Part shown: in pieces, positions 8,213 through 16,841 of the stretch
How positions within the stretch are numbered: the first letter of the stretch is position 1
Layout: every line of letters begins with the position of its first letter
DNA from: Candidatus Rifleibacteriota bacterium
GTDB lineage: Bacteria; Muiribacteriota; Ozemobacteria; Ozemobacterales; Ozemobacteraceae
Assembly: GCA_024710355.1 (NCBI GenBank)
Contig: JANJUX010000046.1
Coordinates: 107,262-171,261, forward strand
Reading direction: 5' to 3'
Length of the DNA stretch: 64,000 nucleotides
Program-made: the position numbers and the translations under genes
Notes under the pieces: generated by a model
Databases searched by the model: none
What the model was told of the DNA's origin: nothing
What the model saw: the letters and a program-made list of their open reading frames with translations, nothing else

Positions 8213-9536
8213 GAATTTCGGCGGGTTTGATCAGATAAAAGCGATCTGAAATTTTGACCAGCGGGTTGATCGAGATCCACTTCTGACGGTAGTTTTGCGA
8301 CGCGCCTTCAAAAGTTACATAGATACTGGTGCCATCGAATTCAAGATCTTCGGAGCCGGCGGCGATTTCGGCGGTTTTCAGCCAGTTCTTTTCGTCGGCG
8401 AGTTCCCATGCTTCGGCGCTGAAGGTTTTCGACTGCCCGGCCGGCTTAAAGCTTACTTTCGTCGGCGGGGTATTCAGCGGGTTTTTGTAAAGCGCCAGTT
8501 TGGCATTCAGGGCCCCGTAAGACAGACTCAGTGCCGCGTATTTGCCGCAGATGGCCATGCCCTGAACCGATTCACGGCAGAAGATCAGACGATCAGGTTT
8601 AAAGGCAGTTCTTGTGGTATCGCCATCCTTGAATGTATATTTCTGCGAAGCAGTAGGCAGACCGTCGGTATTTACCTTGTAGCCTGCGATCCAGGTGTTA
8701 CGGCCGAACGGGTTCTGGGTGTGATGTGCCACCGGTGCAAAGCTTTCACTCGAAGCCTTGACGAAGTCGCCGACCCATATCTGCGTGCCGTCGAAGCTGA
8801 TGAAACTTGCCTTGCTGTCGACTTCGAAGATGCGCTCAGCGGTCAAATCGATTGCCGGAACATTCAGGCTGGCAGGTATGCCTTTGCTGGCTGAAGTCGG
8901 TGCTTTGGCGCTTTTGTCGTTAAGAAAGTCGAGTATTTCTTCAAGCCGGAAACCGTAAATTTTGAAGCCGGAAGCGACCCAGACATATTTCCCGGCGACA
9001 GTCACACCGCCGGCGTGGCCGGTATATGGTTTGCTGCTGCTCTGGTAAAGGCCGAAGCGTCGTAATGGCTTGCCAGTGGCGGTTTCAACGACGACCAGTT
9101 GAGATGGCTCGTCGGTATAGTCGGGTTCTGGGTAATAAGAAAGCAGCGTATAGCGATATTTGCGTGGTTTGCTCTGCTCTGATGCCGGTATTATGACCTG
9201 TTCCGGCAGATAACAGATACCCTGGCAGACAAACTGGCGCCCTTCGTGACCGGGGATTTTGCCCGAACTGCTGACGAAAGCCGGCGGCTTATCATCGGTA
9301 AGTGCCTGATTCAGCTTGCCGGTAAGCTTCTGGTAGCCTTTTTTCACTTTACTGACGAACCTCTGCCAGAGGCCGGGTTTTTCGGCCTCGGTACTCCCGG
9401 CCGACCCGGATGAAGCTGAAGATTGCGAAATGGTTACCGGCTGATCGGCAAAAGGCGAGATGGCAAAAGCCTCTGAAGCGAAAGACAGAATTATCAGAAC
9501 TGCGCACAGCCAGGGGCAGATTTTTTTGGCGGTCAT
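8202..9536 (-). CDS. Secreted protein of unknown function, probably beta-propeller-like
   Basis: This 444-residue protein starts with a clear signal peptide (MTAKKICPWLCAVLIILSF to EAFA). A short linker and a Cys-containing segment (FVCQGICYLP) follow. The rest is beta-rich with repeating motifs such as GKYVWVASGFKIYGF, GTQIWVGDF, GKYAALSLSYG and GTSIYVTFEG, spaced like blades of a propeller. No catalytic motif is seen. It stands alone on the minus strand, divergent from the cytochrome gene and convergent with the barrel gene. AACCGATG context gives only a modest ribosome site. Export beyond the inner membrane is the only firm statement. Confidence 0.6.
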   Translation of the reverse strand: MTAKKICPWLCAVLIILSFASEAFAISPFADQPVTISQSSASSGSAGSTEAEKPGLWQRFVSKVKKGYQKLTGKLNQALTDDKPPAFVSSSGKIPGHEGRQFVCQGICYLPEQVIIPASEQSKPRKYRYTLLSYYPEPDYTDEPSQLVVVETATGKPLRRFGLYQSSSKPYTGHAGGVTVAGKYVWVASGFKIYGFRLEEILDFLNDKSAKAPTSASKGIPASLNVPAIDLTAERIFEVDSKASFISFDGTQIWVGDFVKASSESFAPVAHHTQNPFGRNTWIAGYKVNTDGLPTASQKYTFKDGDTTRTAFKPDRLIFCRESVQGMAICGKYAALSLSYGALNAKLALYKNPLNTPPTKVSFKPAGQSKTFSAEAWELADEKNWLKTAEIAAGSEDLEFDGTSIYVTFEGASQNYRQKWISINPLVKISDRFYLIKPAEILKK

Positions 9537-9604
9537 CGGTTTTCTCCAATACAGAGTTATTCTTAATATACCATCCTCAGGAGGCTCTGGTTTTTAAAAT
9601 TGCA

Positions 9605-9633
9605 TTAACAGCCATGCAAAAATGTTGTATTAT
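9605..9633 (+). promoter_or_regulatory. Sigma70-type promoter for the decahaem cytochrome gene
   Basis: TTAACA (9605-9610), 17 bp spacer, TATTAT (9628-9633). Each hexamer matches consensus at five of six positions. The expected transcription start is about 25 bp before the start codon. Confidence 0.65.
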
Positions 9634-9662
9634 GGCGCAAGATCAAGTCGGAGCCAATCTTC

Positions 9663-10487
9663 ATGCGCAAACTTCAGGCGTTAATTCTTTTGTGGTGCTT
9701 TTCATTTGCCTGCTTTGTCTGGGCAGGCAGCTATAAAACCCAGGCCAATCTGCGTTTTTCACATAAAACTCACGAAAAGAATTCGGTTAACTGCGCTGTC
9801 TGTCATGTAAGCCGTGAAGGCAGCGAAACAGCCATGCCGGCGGTCCCTCCGGGCTGGCAGCCATTGCGGTCGACCAATATTGTCGCTTCAAGTGTCGGCG
9901 GTATTTTCTCGCAGAAGGTCGAAGTTGACGATACTTTCGGGCGTCCCGGCGAGAAGCGTTGTCTTGAGTGTCACTTCAAGGCCCGCGAAAAGAGTGACTG
10001 TGGCCTTTGTCATCTCGAGAAGCCCGGCGAAACAGTGCGCGCCCGCAAACGCCTCGGAAAAGATTTCGTTTTTTCCCATAAAAAGCATGAAAAGTTTGAA
10101 TGCAGCCGTTGCCATCCCGGCATCACCGAATGGGAAAACCTCGATGGTCACATGATCAATGCACAGATGGAAGACTGCCTTGTTTGCCACAATGGCAAGG
10201 ATGCTCCCAAAAACTGTGTCATGTGCCATAAGCCGACGCCGTACCCCGCCGATCACACCGGAAACTATGAAAAAAAGCATGGGCTAGCTTATCGGTCTGA
10301 CCCGCAGCGATGCCGCATGTGCCACGAAGATTCTTCGTGCATCGAGTGTCATTCGCGCAAGCCCAAAGATCATACGCTGGCGTGGGTTCGTTACCGTCAT
10401 GGGCTGGCGGCAAAAACCAACCCGCAGAAGTGCCAGGCCTGCCATTCTGACCCATACGTCTGCAGGCGCTGCCACACCGACTGGTAA
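9663..10487 (+). CDS. Secreted decahaem c-type cytochrome
   Basis: This 274-residue protein has a signal peptide (first about 21 residues, ending VWAG) and ten CxxCH haem c attachment motifs: CAVCH, CLECH, CGLCH, CSRCH, CLVCH, CVMCH, CRMCH, CIECH, CQACH and CRRCH. Additional His residues (FSHKTHEK near residue 33 and FSHKKHEK near 137) are likely distal ligands. The haem density, one per 27 residues, fits the cytochrome c7/c3-like periplasmic multihaem class that moves electrons to terminal reductases or across the envelope. No oxidoreductase partner or cytochrome maturation gene is in the window, so the electron route is unknown. The first two motifs are separated by a 50-residue haem-free insert. 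It has its own promoter. Confidence 0.9.
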   Translation: MRKLQALILLWCFSFACFVWAGSYKTQANLRFSHKTHEKNSVNCAVCHVSREGSETAMPAVPPGWQPLRSTNIVASSVGGIFSQKVEVDDTFGRPGEKRCLECHFKAREKSDCGLCHLEKPGETVRARKRLGKDFVFSHKKHEKFECSRCHPGITEWENLDGHMINAQMEDCLVCHNGKDAPKNCVMCHKPTPYPADHTGNYEKKHGLAYRSDPQRCRMCHEDSSCIECHSRKPKDHTLAWVRYRHGLAAKTNPQKCQACHSDPYVCRRCHTDW

Positions 10488-10493
10488 GGGTTG

Positions 10494-10522
10494 TTCACAA
10501 CTTTAAGCAAAGAGAGTATCAT
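10494..10522 (+). promoter_or_regulatory. Promoter for the M20 hydrolase gene
   Basis: TTCACA (10494-10499), 17 bp spacer, TATCAT (10517-10522). It is followed at once by an inverted repeat over the expected transcription start. Confidence 0.5.
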
Positions 10523-10545
10523 GTTACAGATGGATTTCTGTAACA
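10522..10545. promoter_or_regulatory. Perfect 9 bp inverted repeat at the predicted transcription start
   Basis: TGTTACAGA (10522-10530) and TCTGTAACA (10537-10545) with a 6 bp centre. It overlaps the -10 end and the expected start site of the M20 hydrolase promoter, where an operator would sit. It could also form a short hairpin in the leader mRNA. There is no U-run, so it is not a terminator. Confidence 0.45.
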
Positions 10546-10563
10546 AAACAGGAGGCAGCCGGG

Positions 10564-11892
10564 ATGGACGGTCTCGAACGGATCAGGATGCAGGATCTTA
10601 TTGAAAAGGTAAATGAGCAGTGCGATAACTCTTACGAGGGCTGTGTACAGCTTTTGTCGCGATTGATCGCCTGCAGGTCTCTCAGTGGCCAGGAAGCTGA
10701 ATGTGCTGAAGTTCTGGTCAGTTTTTTCAATAACCGTAACATACCCTGTTTTGTCGATGCGCGCGGCAGTGTGCTTGCTGCGTCTTTCCCAAGGCACGCT
10801 TCAGGTGAGCCGCCGGCCGATATGGCTGCTCAGGGGGGGGGCTGGCTCAGAGCCGAACTCGAAAAAGCCAGAGAAAGAGGCTTTAAAATACTTGCCTTTA
10901 ACGCCCACATCGATGTGGTTGGCGCCGATAATCCCGAAGAATGGCGTGATGATCCTTTCAAGGCGGTACGCAAGTTCGGGCGAATTTTTGGCCGGGGGAC
11001 CTGTGATATGAAAGGGGCACTCGCGGCCATGGCAATGGCCGTTTCGTTGTCGCGTGAGCTCGACCGCAATTTTGACCGCAACTGCGTTCTGCTCGGCTGT
11101 TTCTGCACAGAAGAAGAGGTTGCTGAAGGTCTGGCGTTCAAAGAACTGCTCGAAGAATTTGCCGTCAGGCCTGATATGGTTCTGCTAGGCGAACCCTCAA
11201 AAATGCAGATTGCCCGGGGGCAGCGCGGCAAACTCGAAGTGCTGGTGGAAACGGCGGGCGTGTGTGCGCATACTTCAGTGCCTGAGGCTGGCAGTAATGC
11301 AGCTTATAAGCTTGCCCGCGCCCTGCTTGCCATCGAAAACTTCGATGCTGAGGAACGTTTCAAGCATGGGCTTGAGCCTGAGCATATCCTGCAGAGAACG
11401 ACGATGGTTGCCTCATCGATTGAAAGCTGGCCGAAAAGCAAAAGTTTTGTGCCGAACCGTGCGAGAACCCATGTTACAGCGCGTCTGGCCCTGGGTGAAA
11501 ATCTGCAATCGGTTGGTCGTCGCCTGATTGCGGATGAAAACTGGCCCGATGCCAATATCACTCCGATTATCTATAAAGGCGTTTCATACAAGGGCAAGGA
11601 AAGCGAGTGGAAAGCGGAACACCCGGCCTGGGAGACCTCGACCGATCACCCGTTTTTTCATCAGCTTTCACAGACTTATAAAGAGCTTTTTGACGCCGAA
11701 CCGGTCAACAAGATCTGGCCATTTTCAACTGACGGCGTGTACAGCGCCGGCATGGCCGGAATTCCGACTCTCGGCATCGGCCCCGGGCACGAAGAAGTGG
11801 CCCACAAAAACGACGAGTGGGTTGCGGAAGAAGAGCTTAAAAATGCCCTCAGACTGTACACCCTGCTTGGGTTCTACAAGCCCGAACAATAA
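10564..11892 (+). CDS. M20 family metallohydrolase (ArgE/DapE/YgeY type)
   Basis: This 442-residue cytosolic protein has the M20 di-zinc layout: H115-x-D117 (FNAHIDVV), bridging D148 (GRGTCDMKG), catalytic E183 and ligand E184 (FCTEEEVAEG), E210 (LLGEPS) and the late His414 (GHEEVAHKNDE). The GKLEVLVETAG.CAHTS segment marks the dimerisation domain. The family hydrolyses amide bonds of N-acyl amino acids, succinyl-diaminopimelate or small peptides. The overall pattern is closest to the YgeY/ArgE branch, but the substrate is not determined. Residues 91-93 (GGG) are encoded by an uninterrupted run of nine G (10833-10841), in a variable loop. GGAGGCAGCCGGG precedes the ATG. Confidence 0.85.
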   Translation: MDGLERIRMQDLIEKVNEQCDNSYEGCVQLLSRLIACRSLSGQEAECAEVLVSFFNNRNIPCFVDARGSVLAASFPRHASGEPPADMAAQGGGWLRAELEKARERGFKILAFNAHIDVVGADNPEEWRDDPFKAVRKFGRIFGRGTCDMKGALAAMAMAVSLSRELDRNFDRNCVLLGCFCTEEEVAEGLAFKELLEEFAVRPDMVLLGEPSKMQIARGQRGKLEVLVETAGVCAHTSVPEAGSNAAYKLARALLAIENFDAEERFKHGLEPEHILQRTTMVASSIESWPKSKSFVPNRARTHVTARLALGENLQSVGRRLIADENWPDANITPIIYKGVSYKGKESEWKAEHPAWETSTDHPFFHQLSQTYKELFDAEPVNKIWPFSTDGVYSAGMAGIPTLGIGPGHEEVAHKNDEWVAEEELKNALRLYTLLGFYKPEQ

Positions 11893-11961
11893 AGCTCCTG
11901 AAAACTGGTTTCAGACTGCGGGCGGAAAACCGGATGGTTTCTGGTTCTTCGGCCGCACAGA

Positions 11962-13242
11962 CTATGCGGCTGCGCCTGTGCCAAGCTGTCCGAGAAACAA
12001 TCGGTATTCCTGGCGCGATTTGTCCTGGGCTTCGATTCTTGTCTGATTGATTGCCTCGTGGTGGGCTTTCACCAGTTCGATGATTTCGGCGTCGAGCTTG
12101 TTGTTCTGGCCCATTTTATCGATGACGATGATCGTCTGCTCGTTTGACATGCCCTTGCGATATGGGCGGTCTTCGGTGAGAGCCGTAAACACATCGGCAA
12201 CCGCCAGCAATCTCGAGCCAAGCGGCAGGTCTTTGCGCTCAAGCCTGAATGGATACCCGGTGCCGTCAAGTCTTTCGTGGTGGTAAGACCCATATTTATT
12301 GATCAAAGCCAGGTCTTCTATCGGTTCGAGAGCGCGGTAGGTATAAAAAGTGTGACCACGCATCAGGTTGAACTCATCGTCGGTCAGCTTGCCGGGTTTT
12401 TCGAGAATTTCGGTCGGAATTGCCAGTTTACCAAGGTCGTGCAGATAACCGGCCACCTTCAATTCGAAACATTCGTGTTCGTTGAGGCCGGCAAGCATGC
12501 CGAGATACTCGGCGGTAGCCGAGACACCACTTGAATGGGTTGCGGTAAACGGGCTTCTGAAGTCGATCATGCGGCGTATCAGACTCGAGAATGAAAGCAA
12601 CTCGCGCTTGTTCATGTGAATCGTTTCAAGCATCACTGACTGCTCGAGCTGCTTGCTGATCATTGGCGAAACCAGGTCGAGCCAGAAATACTCTTTTTCA
12701 GCCAGCTCAAGAAAGGCTTCGACGACTCTTGGCTCAAACATTGCTTCGCCAGCTTCAATGATTCTGGCCTTGATTTCTTCGGTCTGCCCGAGCACGCCTC
12801 TTTCGCGGCGTATCAGCAGGGCGATACGGTCGGCGAGCATCAGAATGCGACTGCCGAGCGGTACCTGCCAGCCATTGCAGAAGCGGCCCTGGCCGTATTC
12901 CCAGGGAGTGTGATGAAATCTGATCATTTCAGCCGCTTTTTTCATCGGCTCAAAGATGTTGATCAGCTGATAGCCCATTTCGGCGTGAATCTGGCCGTTG
13001 GCGTATTCGAATTTGAGGGTTTCCATGCGTTCGGCGAGCGAAATTGCCCCAACATCATGAAGAATGCCGGCGCAGACGATCTCGTTCTGTTCAACGACCG
13101 GCAGATCGAGAGCATCGGCAATGCGCAACGCAATCAGGGCGACCTGCTTGTGGTGATCGTTCAATACCGGGCTTATCCAGTCGAGAATGTCTGAGAGGCA
13201 ATTGAGAAAGTCGAAAAGCTTTAATCGATATTGCGGCTTCAT
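11962..13242 (-). CDS. Tandem HD / HD-GYP domain protein
   Basis: This is a 426-residue cytosolic protein. The first HD-like domain spans about residues 15-170 (GILHDVGAISLAERM). A full HD-GYP follows (about 225-400: YLHDLGKLAI, then YHHERLDGTGYPFRL and LLAVADVFTALTEDRPYR). HD-GYP domains hydrolyse cyclic di-GMP, and some act on other cyclic dinucleotides. The second domain keeps all signature residues and is likely active; the first keeps HD but lacks the GYP motif. The ATG at 13242 follows GAAGGGAATTC. A longer frame to 13353 would run through the ssb terminator hairpin, so it is rejected. The gene may have its own promoter. Confidence 0.85.
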   Translation of the reverse strand: MKPQYRLKLFDFLNCLSDILDWISPVLNDHHKQVALIALRIADALDLPVVEQNEIVCAGILHDVGAISLAERMETLKFEYANGQIHAEMGYQLINIFEPMKKAAEMIRFHHTPWEYGQGRFCNGWQVPLGSRILMLADRIALLIRRERGVLGQTEEIKARIIEAGEAMFEPRVVEAFLELAEKEYFWLDLVSPMISKQLEQSVMLETIHMNKRELLSFSSLIRRMIDFRSPFTATHSSGVSATAEYLGMLAGLNEHECFELKVAGYLHDLGKLAIPTEILEKPGKLTDDEFNLMRGHTFYTYRALEPIEDLALINKYGSYHHERLDGTGYPFRLERKDLPLGSRLLAVADVFTALTEDRPYRKGMSNEQTIIVIDKMGQNNKLDAEIIELVKAHHEAINQTRIEAQDKSRQEYRLFLGQLGTGAAA

Positions 13243-13325
13243 GAATTCCCTTCGAAAAATGGGTTGATGGCTATTATAAGATATTTTGAAGAATTTTTCA
13301 CCGCTTTTGTGATGTGAAAAGGTAT

Positions 13326-13374
13326 GACAAAAGCCTCCGGTCCAACTGAACACAATGTGTTTGAACCGGAGGTC
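13326..13374 (-). terminator. Terminator downstream of ssb
   Basis: CCTCCGG (13334-13340) pairs with CCGGAGG (13366-13372), with further pairing of CAAAC/GTGTT-like bases inside. Read on the minus strand the stem is followed by CTTTTG. It sits between the ssb stop codon and the HD-GYP start. Confidence 0.6.
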
Positions 13375-13403
13375 CGTTGTCTGTCGGACTGTCTCAGTGC
13401 TTT

Positions 13404-13778
13404 TTAGATGATTGACGGGTCTTCATCGTTATGGTGGCTCTCATTGTCAGGGCGGCTGAGAAAAGTTATCTGGTCGCCGACAATCTGGGTAATATACTGG
13501 GTCTTGCCCTCGCTGTTCTGATAAGATCTGGTTTCGAGGCGGCCTTCAACGAGTACTGAGCGCCCCTTTTTCAGATAGCGGTTGCACAGTTCAGCAGTGC
13601 CGTTCCAGACAATGATTCTGAAAAATGCCGTTTCCTTTTTCATCTCGCCTGAACTGGTGCGCCAGCGCTTGTTGATGGCGACAGGAAATGTGGCGAGCGA
13701 GCGGCCGTTGCTGGTTTCTTTCATCTGCGGGTCGCGGGCGAGATTACCGGCAATGAGAACACGATTAACACTTACCAT
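13404..13778 (-). CDS. ssb: Single-stranded DNA-binding protein
   Basis: This 124-residue protein is a single OB fold with the usual Ssb landmarks: MVSVNRVLIAGNLARDPQ, TSSGEMKKETAFFRIIVWNG, YLKKGRSVLVEGRLETRSY and GDQITFLSR. It binds single-stranded DNA as a tetramer in replication, repair and transformation. The linker is very short, and the C-terminal tip reads NDEDPSII instead of the usual acidic tip ending in Pro-Phe. That tip normally docks partner proteins, so the loss of the terminal Phe is notable. AGGAGGAAAGAAAA precedes the ATG, an excellent ribosome site. The gene lies downstream of the comEA-comEC-ydcF cluster on the same strand. Confidence 0.95.
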   Translation of the reverse strand: MVSVNRVLIAGNLARDPQMKETSNGRSLATFPVAINKRWRTSSGEMKKETAFFRIIVWNGTAELCNRYLKKGRSVLVEGRLETRSYQNSEGKTQYITQIVGDQITFLSRPDNESHHNDEDPSII

Positions 13779-13871
13779 TTTTCTTTCCTCCTGATTTTTG
13801 ATGACCGCGAAGAGGTCTCACAGGTAAATCAAATGAAAAGAAAAAAAGGGAAAAAATAATTTAATTTTTTT

Positions 13872-14651
13872 TCAGATTCTTCCCCGGATGGCGTAGTAGA
13901 CAATGCCAACCCACTCATGAACGGCTGCATGCAGTGATGTCAGATAACTTTCTGAGGCGTATAAAACACTCTCTTCATTGTGAACGGGCGCCGGCAGCAC
14001 CTCAAACCCTTTTCTGGCAAAGGTGTGAACCGAGCGAAAAATGTGACCGTTGCTGGTTACGAGCAGTATTTTTTTCAATCCGGTGCTGGCGAGCATTTTT
14101 TCGAGATACTCTGCCTCAGCAGCTGTCGTTACAATATCCTGACTCACCAGAATCTTAATTTTCGACTGGTCAACTGCGAACATGGCAGTGAAACTGGCTA
14201 CCCAGGCAGCTTCTGCGTGCCCGAGATACGAGGCATAGCCGGTGCTGATGAGCAGCATCGGGGCGCGATTTTCCTGCAGAAGCTTTATACCGTGCGTGAC
14301 TCTCTGAAACCCGCTGTAGCCTGGTTCGCCGGCCAGGGTTGCCCCTGAAGCCAGAACGACGATTGCATCAGCGTTCTGGTCTGAATGTGGCATGACCAGC
14401 GGTGTTGTCAGATAGCCACCGACCGGAAAAGCCGAACAGATAAGAACTATCACACCCAAAAGCAGCATGCCGCTTTTAAAGTTGCCAAAATAATGGCTGT
14501 GGTACTGATCTTCGGTGTTACGGCTCACGAAATAAAAGATGATTGTCAGAACGAGAAAGAGTACCGAAAAAAACTGCTTGAGGGCCGGTGTAAACTGCCC
14601 GGTTACCAGAAAATACAGGGTTGGAAGCGCGATAAGAAACTTTCTTTTCAT
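13872..14651 (-). CDS. YdcF/SanA/ElyC-like DUF218 membrane protein
   Basis: This 259-residue protein has two or three N-terminal hydrophobic segments (about residues 5-45 and 62-85) and then a DUF218 domain: DAIVVLASGA, YSGFQRVTHGIKLLQENRAPMLLISTG, QDIVTTAAEAEYLEKML, KILLVTSNGHIFRS. DUF218 proteins are inner-membrane proteins linked to envelope maintenance and lipid-carrier metabolism, with no firmly established reaction. The start codon abuts the comEC stop codon exactly, so translation is probably coupled. After the stop the minus strand is T-rich (long T runs at 13845-13870), which may aid termination. Confidence 0.8.
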   Translation of the reverse strand: MKRKFLIALPTLYFLVTGQFTPALKQFFSVLFLVLTIIFYFVSRNTEDQYHSHYFGNFKSGMLLLGVIVLICSAFPVGGYLTTPLVMPHSDQNADAIVVLASGATLAGEPGYSGFQRVTHGIKLLQENRAPMLLISTGYASYLGHAEAAWVASFTAMFAVDQSKIKILVSQDIVTTAAEAEYLEKMLASTGLKKILLVTSNGHIFRSVHTFARKGFEVLPAPVHNEESVLYASESYLTSLHAAVHEWVGIVYYAIRGRI

Positions 14652-16841
14652 TTATTGTTCAGGCCTCAGGCGATTGTTATCTGTCTGTCGACTGTTGACA
14701 TCGTAATTGATGAATTCATTGCACCAGGTCAGCATATCATGACGCAGGGCAAAATGCTGCTCGATGCTCTCTTCAAAGTTCAGATTTTCAAGAATGCGTT
14801 CAAGCTGCCGGCGCGCCCTTGAAAAAATACCCTGCCCCCTTGATATCAGCATCATGAAATCATCTGAACGGGCCCGGGTCAGGATAGATGAATGCAGCAG
14901 CGTGTCGGCAAGAACTGCCGCCGCCAGATATCTGTCTCTGACTGGTTGCCCGATGCGGATTTCCCCTGGTGCCGGCGGCGGGTCGAGGTGAGTGCTGATG
15001 CGGTTGAGAATTTCGTTGCCCGTCAGAGCCATCAGGAAAACGTGTGACTGCAGCAGTCTCTCCGGCTCGGCAACGAAAATTTTGCGGTCAAGGTCAGAAA
15101 TGCGATGATAAAGATTCTGACTGTCGATACTGAGATTCTGCAGCGGAACCAGCACCTTTTCGTCTGTTTTAAGATTTTTAAGGGGCCTTAGTCCACATTC
15201 GCAGAGCATTTCATCCATGGCGGCCAGCGTCGGCGCATGTTTGAAAGGGTGCCGGTCAGTTTTCGCCATCGCCGGTGGTATCTGTTTCTGTCCATTCTCA
15301 GTCTGATTTTGAGCGGGCAATTTTTCGATGCCGACTACGGAAAAAGATGCTTCAGGCGCTGCAGCCTGCGCCAGTTTTTCTTCTAAGTGCCGGCGGTTGC
15401 TGGTCGCCGCCAGAAAGAGCATGACACCGTAGAGGCCGGCAATGATAAAGCCAGGCAGGTTGCCGACGTAAAAATACTGGCCGGGTATAGTCTGAGCCTT
15501 GCCAAGAAGCACCAGTAGCCCATCAAGAACCAGCGAAAGCCCGGGAGCCACTATTATTGACACACCCGGCCAGAAAATCGAAAGAACGGCGGTGATGAAG
15601 GCGACCGGGAGAATGTAGCTGAAAGACCAGATTATAAGGGGATTTACCAGCAGCGAGGAGGCCGAAACAGTTCCGAACAGCATTGCGGTCATTGGTATGG
15701 TCCCAAAACTTGCAGCGAGGGTAACAGCCATGTAGCGCGAGAAAGTCTCAGGAAAATAAAACCGGCGAAACAACCTTTCTATCGGCTCGCGCAGAAAGAC
15801 GATGCTCAACACGGCAGTGAAGCTGAGCTGAAAGGCTGCGTTGAAAATGAGGGCCGGCCGGTAGAGAAGCAGAATCAGGGCTGCGATTGAAACCGGTCGT
15901 ACCGGCGACGGAAAAGCCTCGGTGTGCAGAATGGTGGCAACGCACAGATACATGATCAGAGCCCGCCAGACCGAAGGGCTGCCGGTTGTGGTCATGGCGT
16001 AAAAAATAAGAAACAGGGCAGTCATTATGCTGCGTGAAAGGGGCGGAACCTTCAGCCAGTGAAGAATTGCCGCGAGACAGACAATGATGACCATTATATG
16101 CTGCCCTGATACGGCGAGAAGATGACTGATACCGGTTTCACGGAAAAGAATCTTCTCTGTCTGGGGTATCTGACTGGTGTCGCCAAGGATGAAACCTGTG
16201 ACAATGCCGGCATGCCGGCGCGGCAATACGGTGTTGAGCCCATCCCGTAATTTTCGTTGCACTCTGCCGGCCAGCCCCGTCAGACCTGGGCCGGTGGTTA
16301 CGCTGCTGATCCGGTCAGCGTTGAATGTCGGTGGTCTTCCGGGCTGAGTGACCGAAAAGCTGCCTTCGAGCGCATACTGTTGTTCAGGCTCCGGAAAAAG
16401 GTCGGGAGTTTTAATAATGCACTCGACCAGTCCGGGGACTTTGATGTTCTGGTCATCGGCCGAAAAAGTGGCGTCAAGAAGCTTGAATCTTATACTGCCG
16501 CTGCGGCTCAGCCTGAATTCACCTTTGAATTGACCTGAGAGGCGGCCTCTGACTTTGTCGAGACTGAGAAAATGCGAAAAATTGGCCTCGGGTTCGGCTC
16601 TGAGATTGCCATAAAACGCGGCAGCAAGAAAACCGGCAAGGGCAAGAAAAAGAAGCCGGTGTCTGCTGAACAGATCGGGAAAAGAGAGCAGCAGGCAGCA
16701 ACTGGCTGCGACCAGCATGGCGATATGCATGCCGGTCGGCAGAAGGGCAGAAAAAAGCAGGCCGCAGACAAACACGGCGGTAAAACCGACGAGCATATCC
16801 GGCGGTGCTGTAAAAAGCCTGCTTTTGCGTTTATTTTTCAT
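14652..16841 (-). CDS. comEC: ComEC/Rec2-family DNA-uptake channel lacking the metallo-beta-lactamase domain
   Basis: This 729-residue protein begins with hydrophobic segments and an N-terminal ComEC soluble region (about residues 50-190). The Competence domain follows (about 200-475), with HAGIVTGFILGDTSQIP, ISHLLAVSGQHIMVII and SPSVWRALIMYL. ComEC moves single-stranded DNA through the inner membrane during natural transformation. Many ComECs end in a metallo-beta-lactamase nuclease domain. Here no HxHxDH motif is seen. Residues 500-729 instead form a soluble, helix-rich domain (ILNRISTHLDPPPAP, SRARRQLERILENLNFEES) that I do not recognise. The start overlaps the comEA stop by 11 bp, and ydcF follows without a gap. 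Confidence 0.85.
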   Translation of the reverse strand: MKNKRKSRLFTAPPDMLVGFTAVFVCGLLFSALLPTGMHIAMLVAASCCLLLSFPDLFSRHRLLFLALAGFLAAAFYGNLRAEPEANFSHFLSLDKVRGRLSGQFKGEFRLSRSGSIRFKLLDATFSADDQNIKVPGLVECIIKTPDLFPEPEQQYALEGSFSVTQPGRPPTFNADRISSVTTGPGLTGLAGRVQRKLRDGLNTVLPRRHAGIVTGFILGDTSQIPQTEKILFRETGISHLLAVSGQHIMVIIVCLAAILHWLKVPPLSRSIMTALFLIFYAMTTTGSPSVWRALIMYLCVATILHTEAFPSPVRPVSIAALILLLYRPALIFNAAFQLSFTAVLSIVFLREPIERLFRRFYFPETFSRYMAVTLAASFGTIPMTAMLFGTVSASSLLVNPLIIWSFSYILPVAFITAVLSIFWPGVSIIVAPGLSLVLDGLLVLLGKAQTIPGQYFYVGNLPGFIIAGLYGVMLFLAATSNRRHLEEKLAQAAAPEASFSVVGIEKLPAQNQTENGQKQIPPAMAKTDRHPFKHAPTLAAMDEMLCECGLRPLKNLKTDEKVLVPLQNLSIDSQNLYHRISDLDRKIFVAEPERLLQSHVFLMALTGNEILNRISTHLDPPPAPGEIRIGQPVRDRYLAAAVLADTLLHSSILTRARSDDFMMLISRGQGIFSRARRQLERILENLNFEESIEQHFALRHDMLTWCNEFINYDVNSRQTDNNRLRPEQ

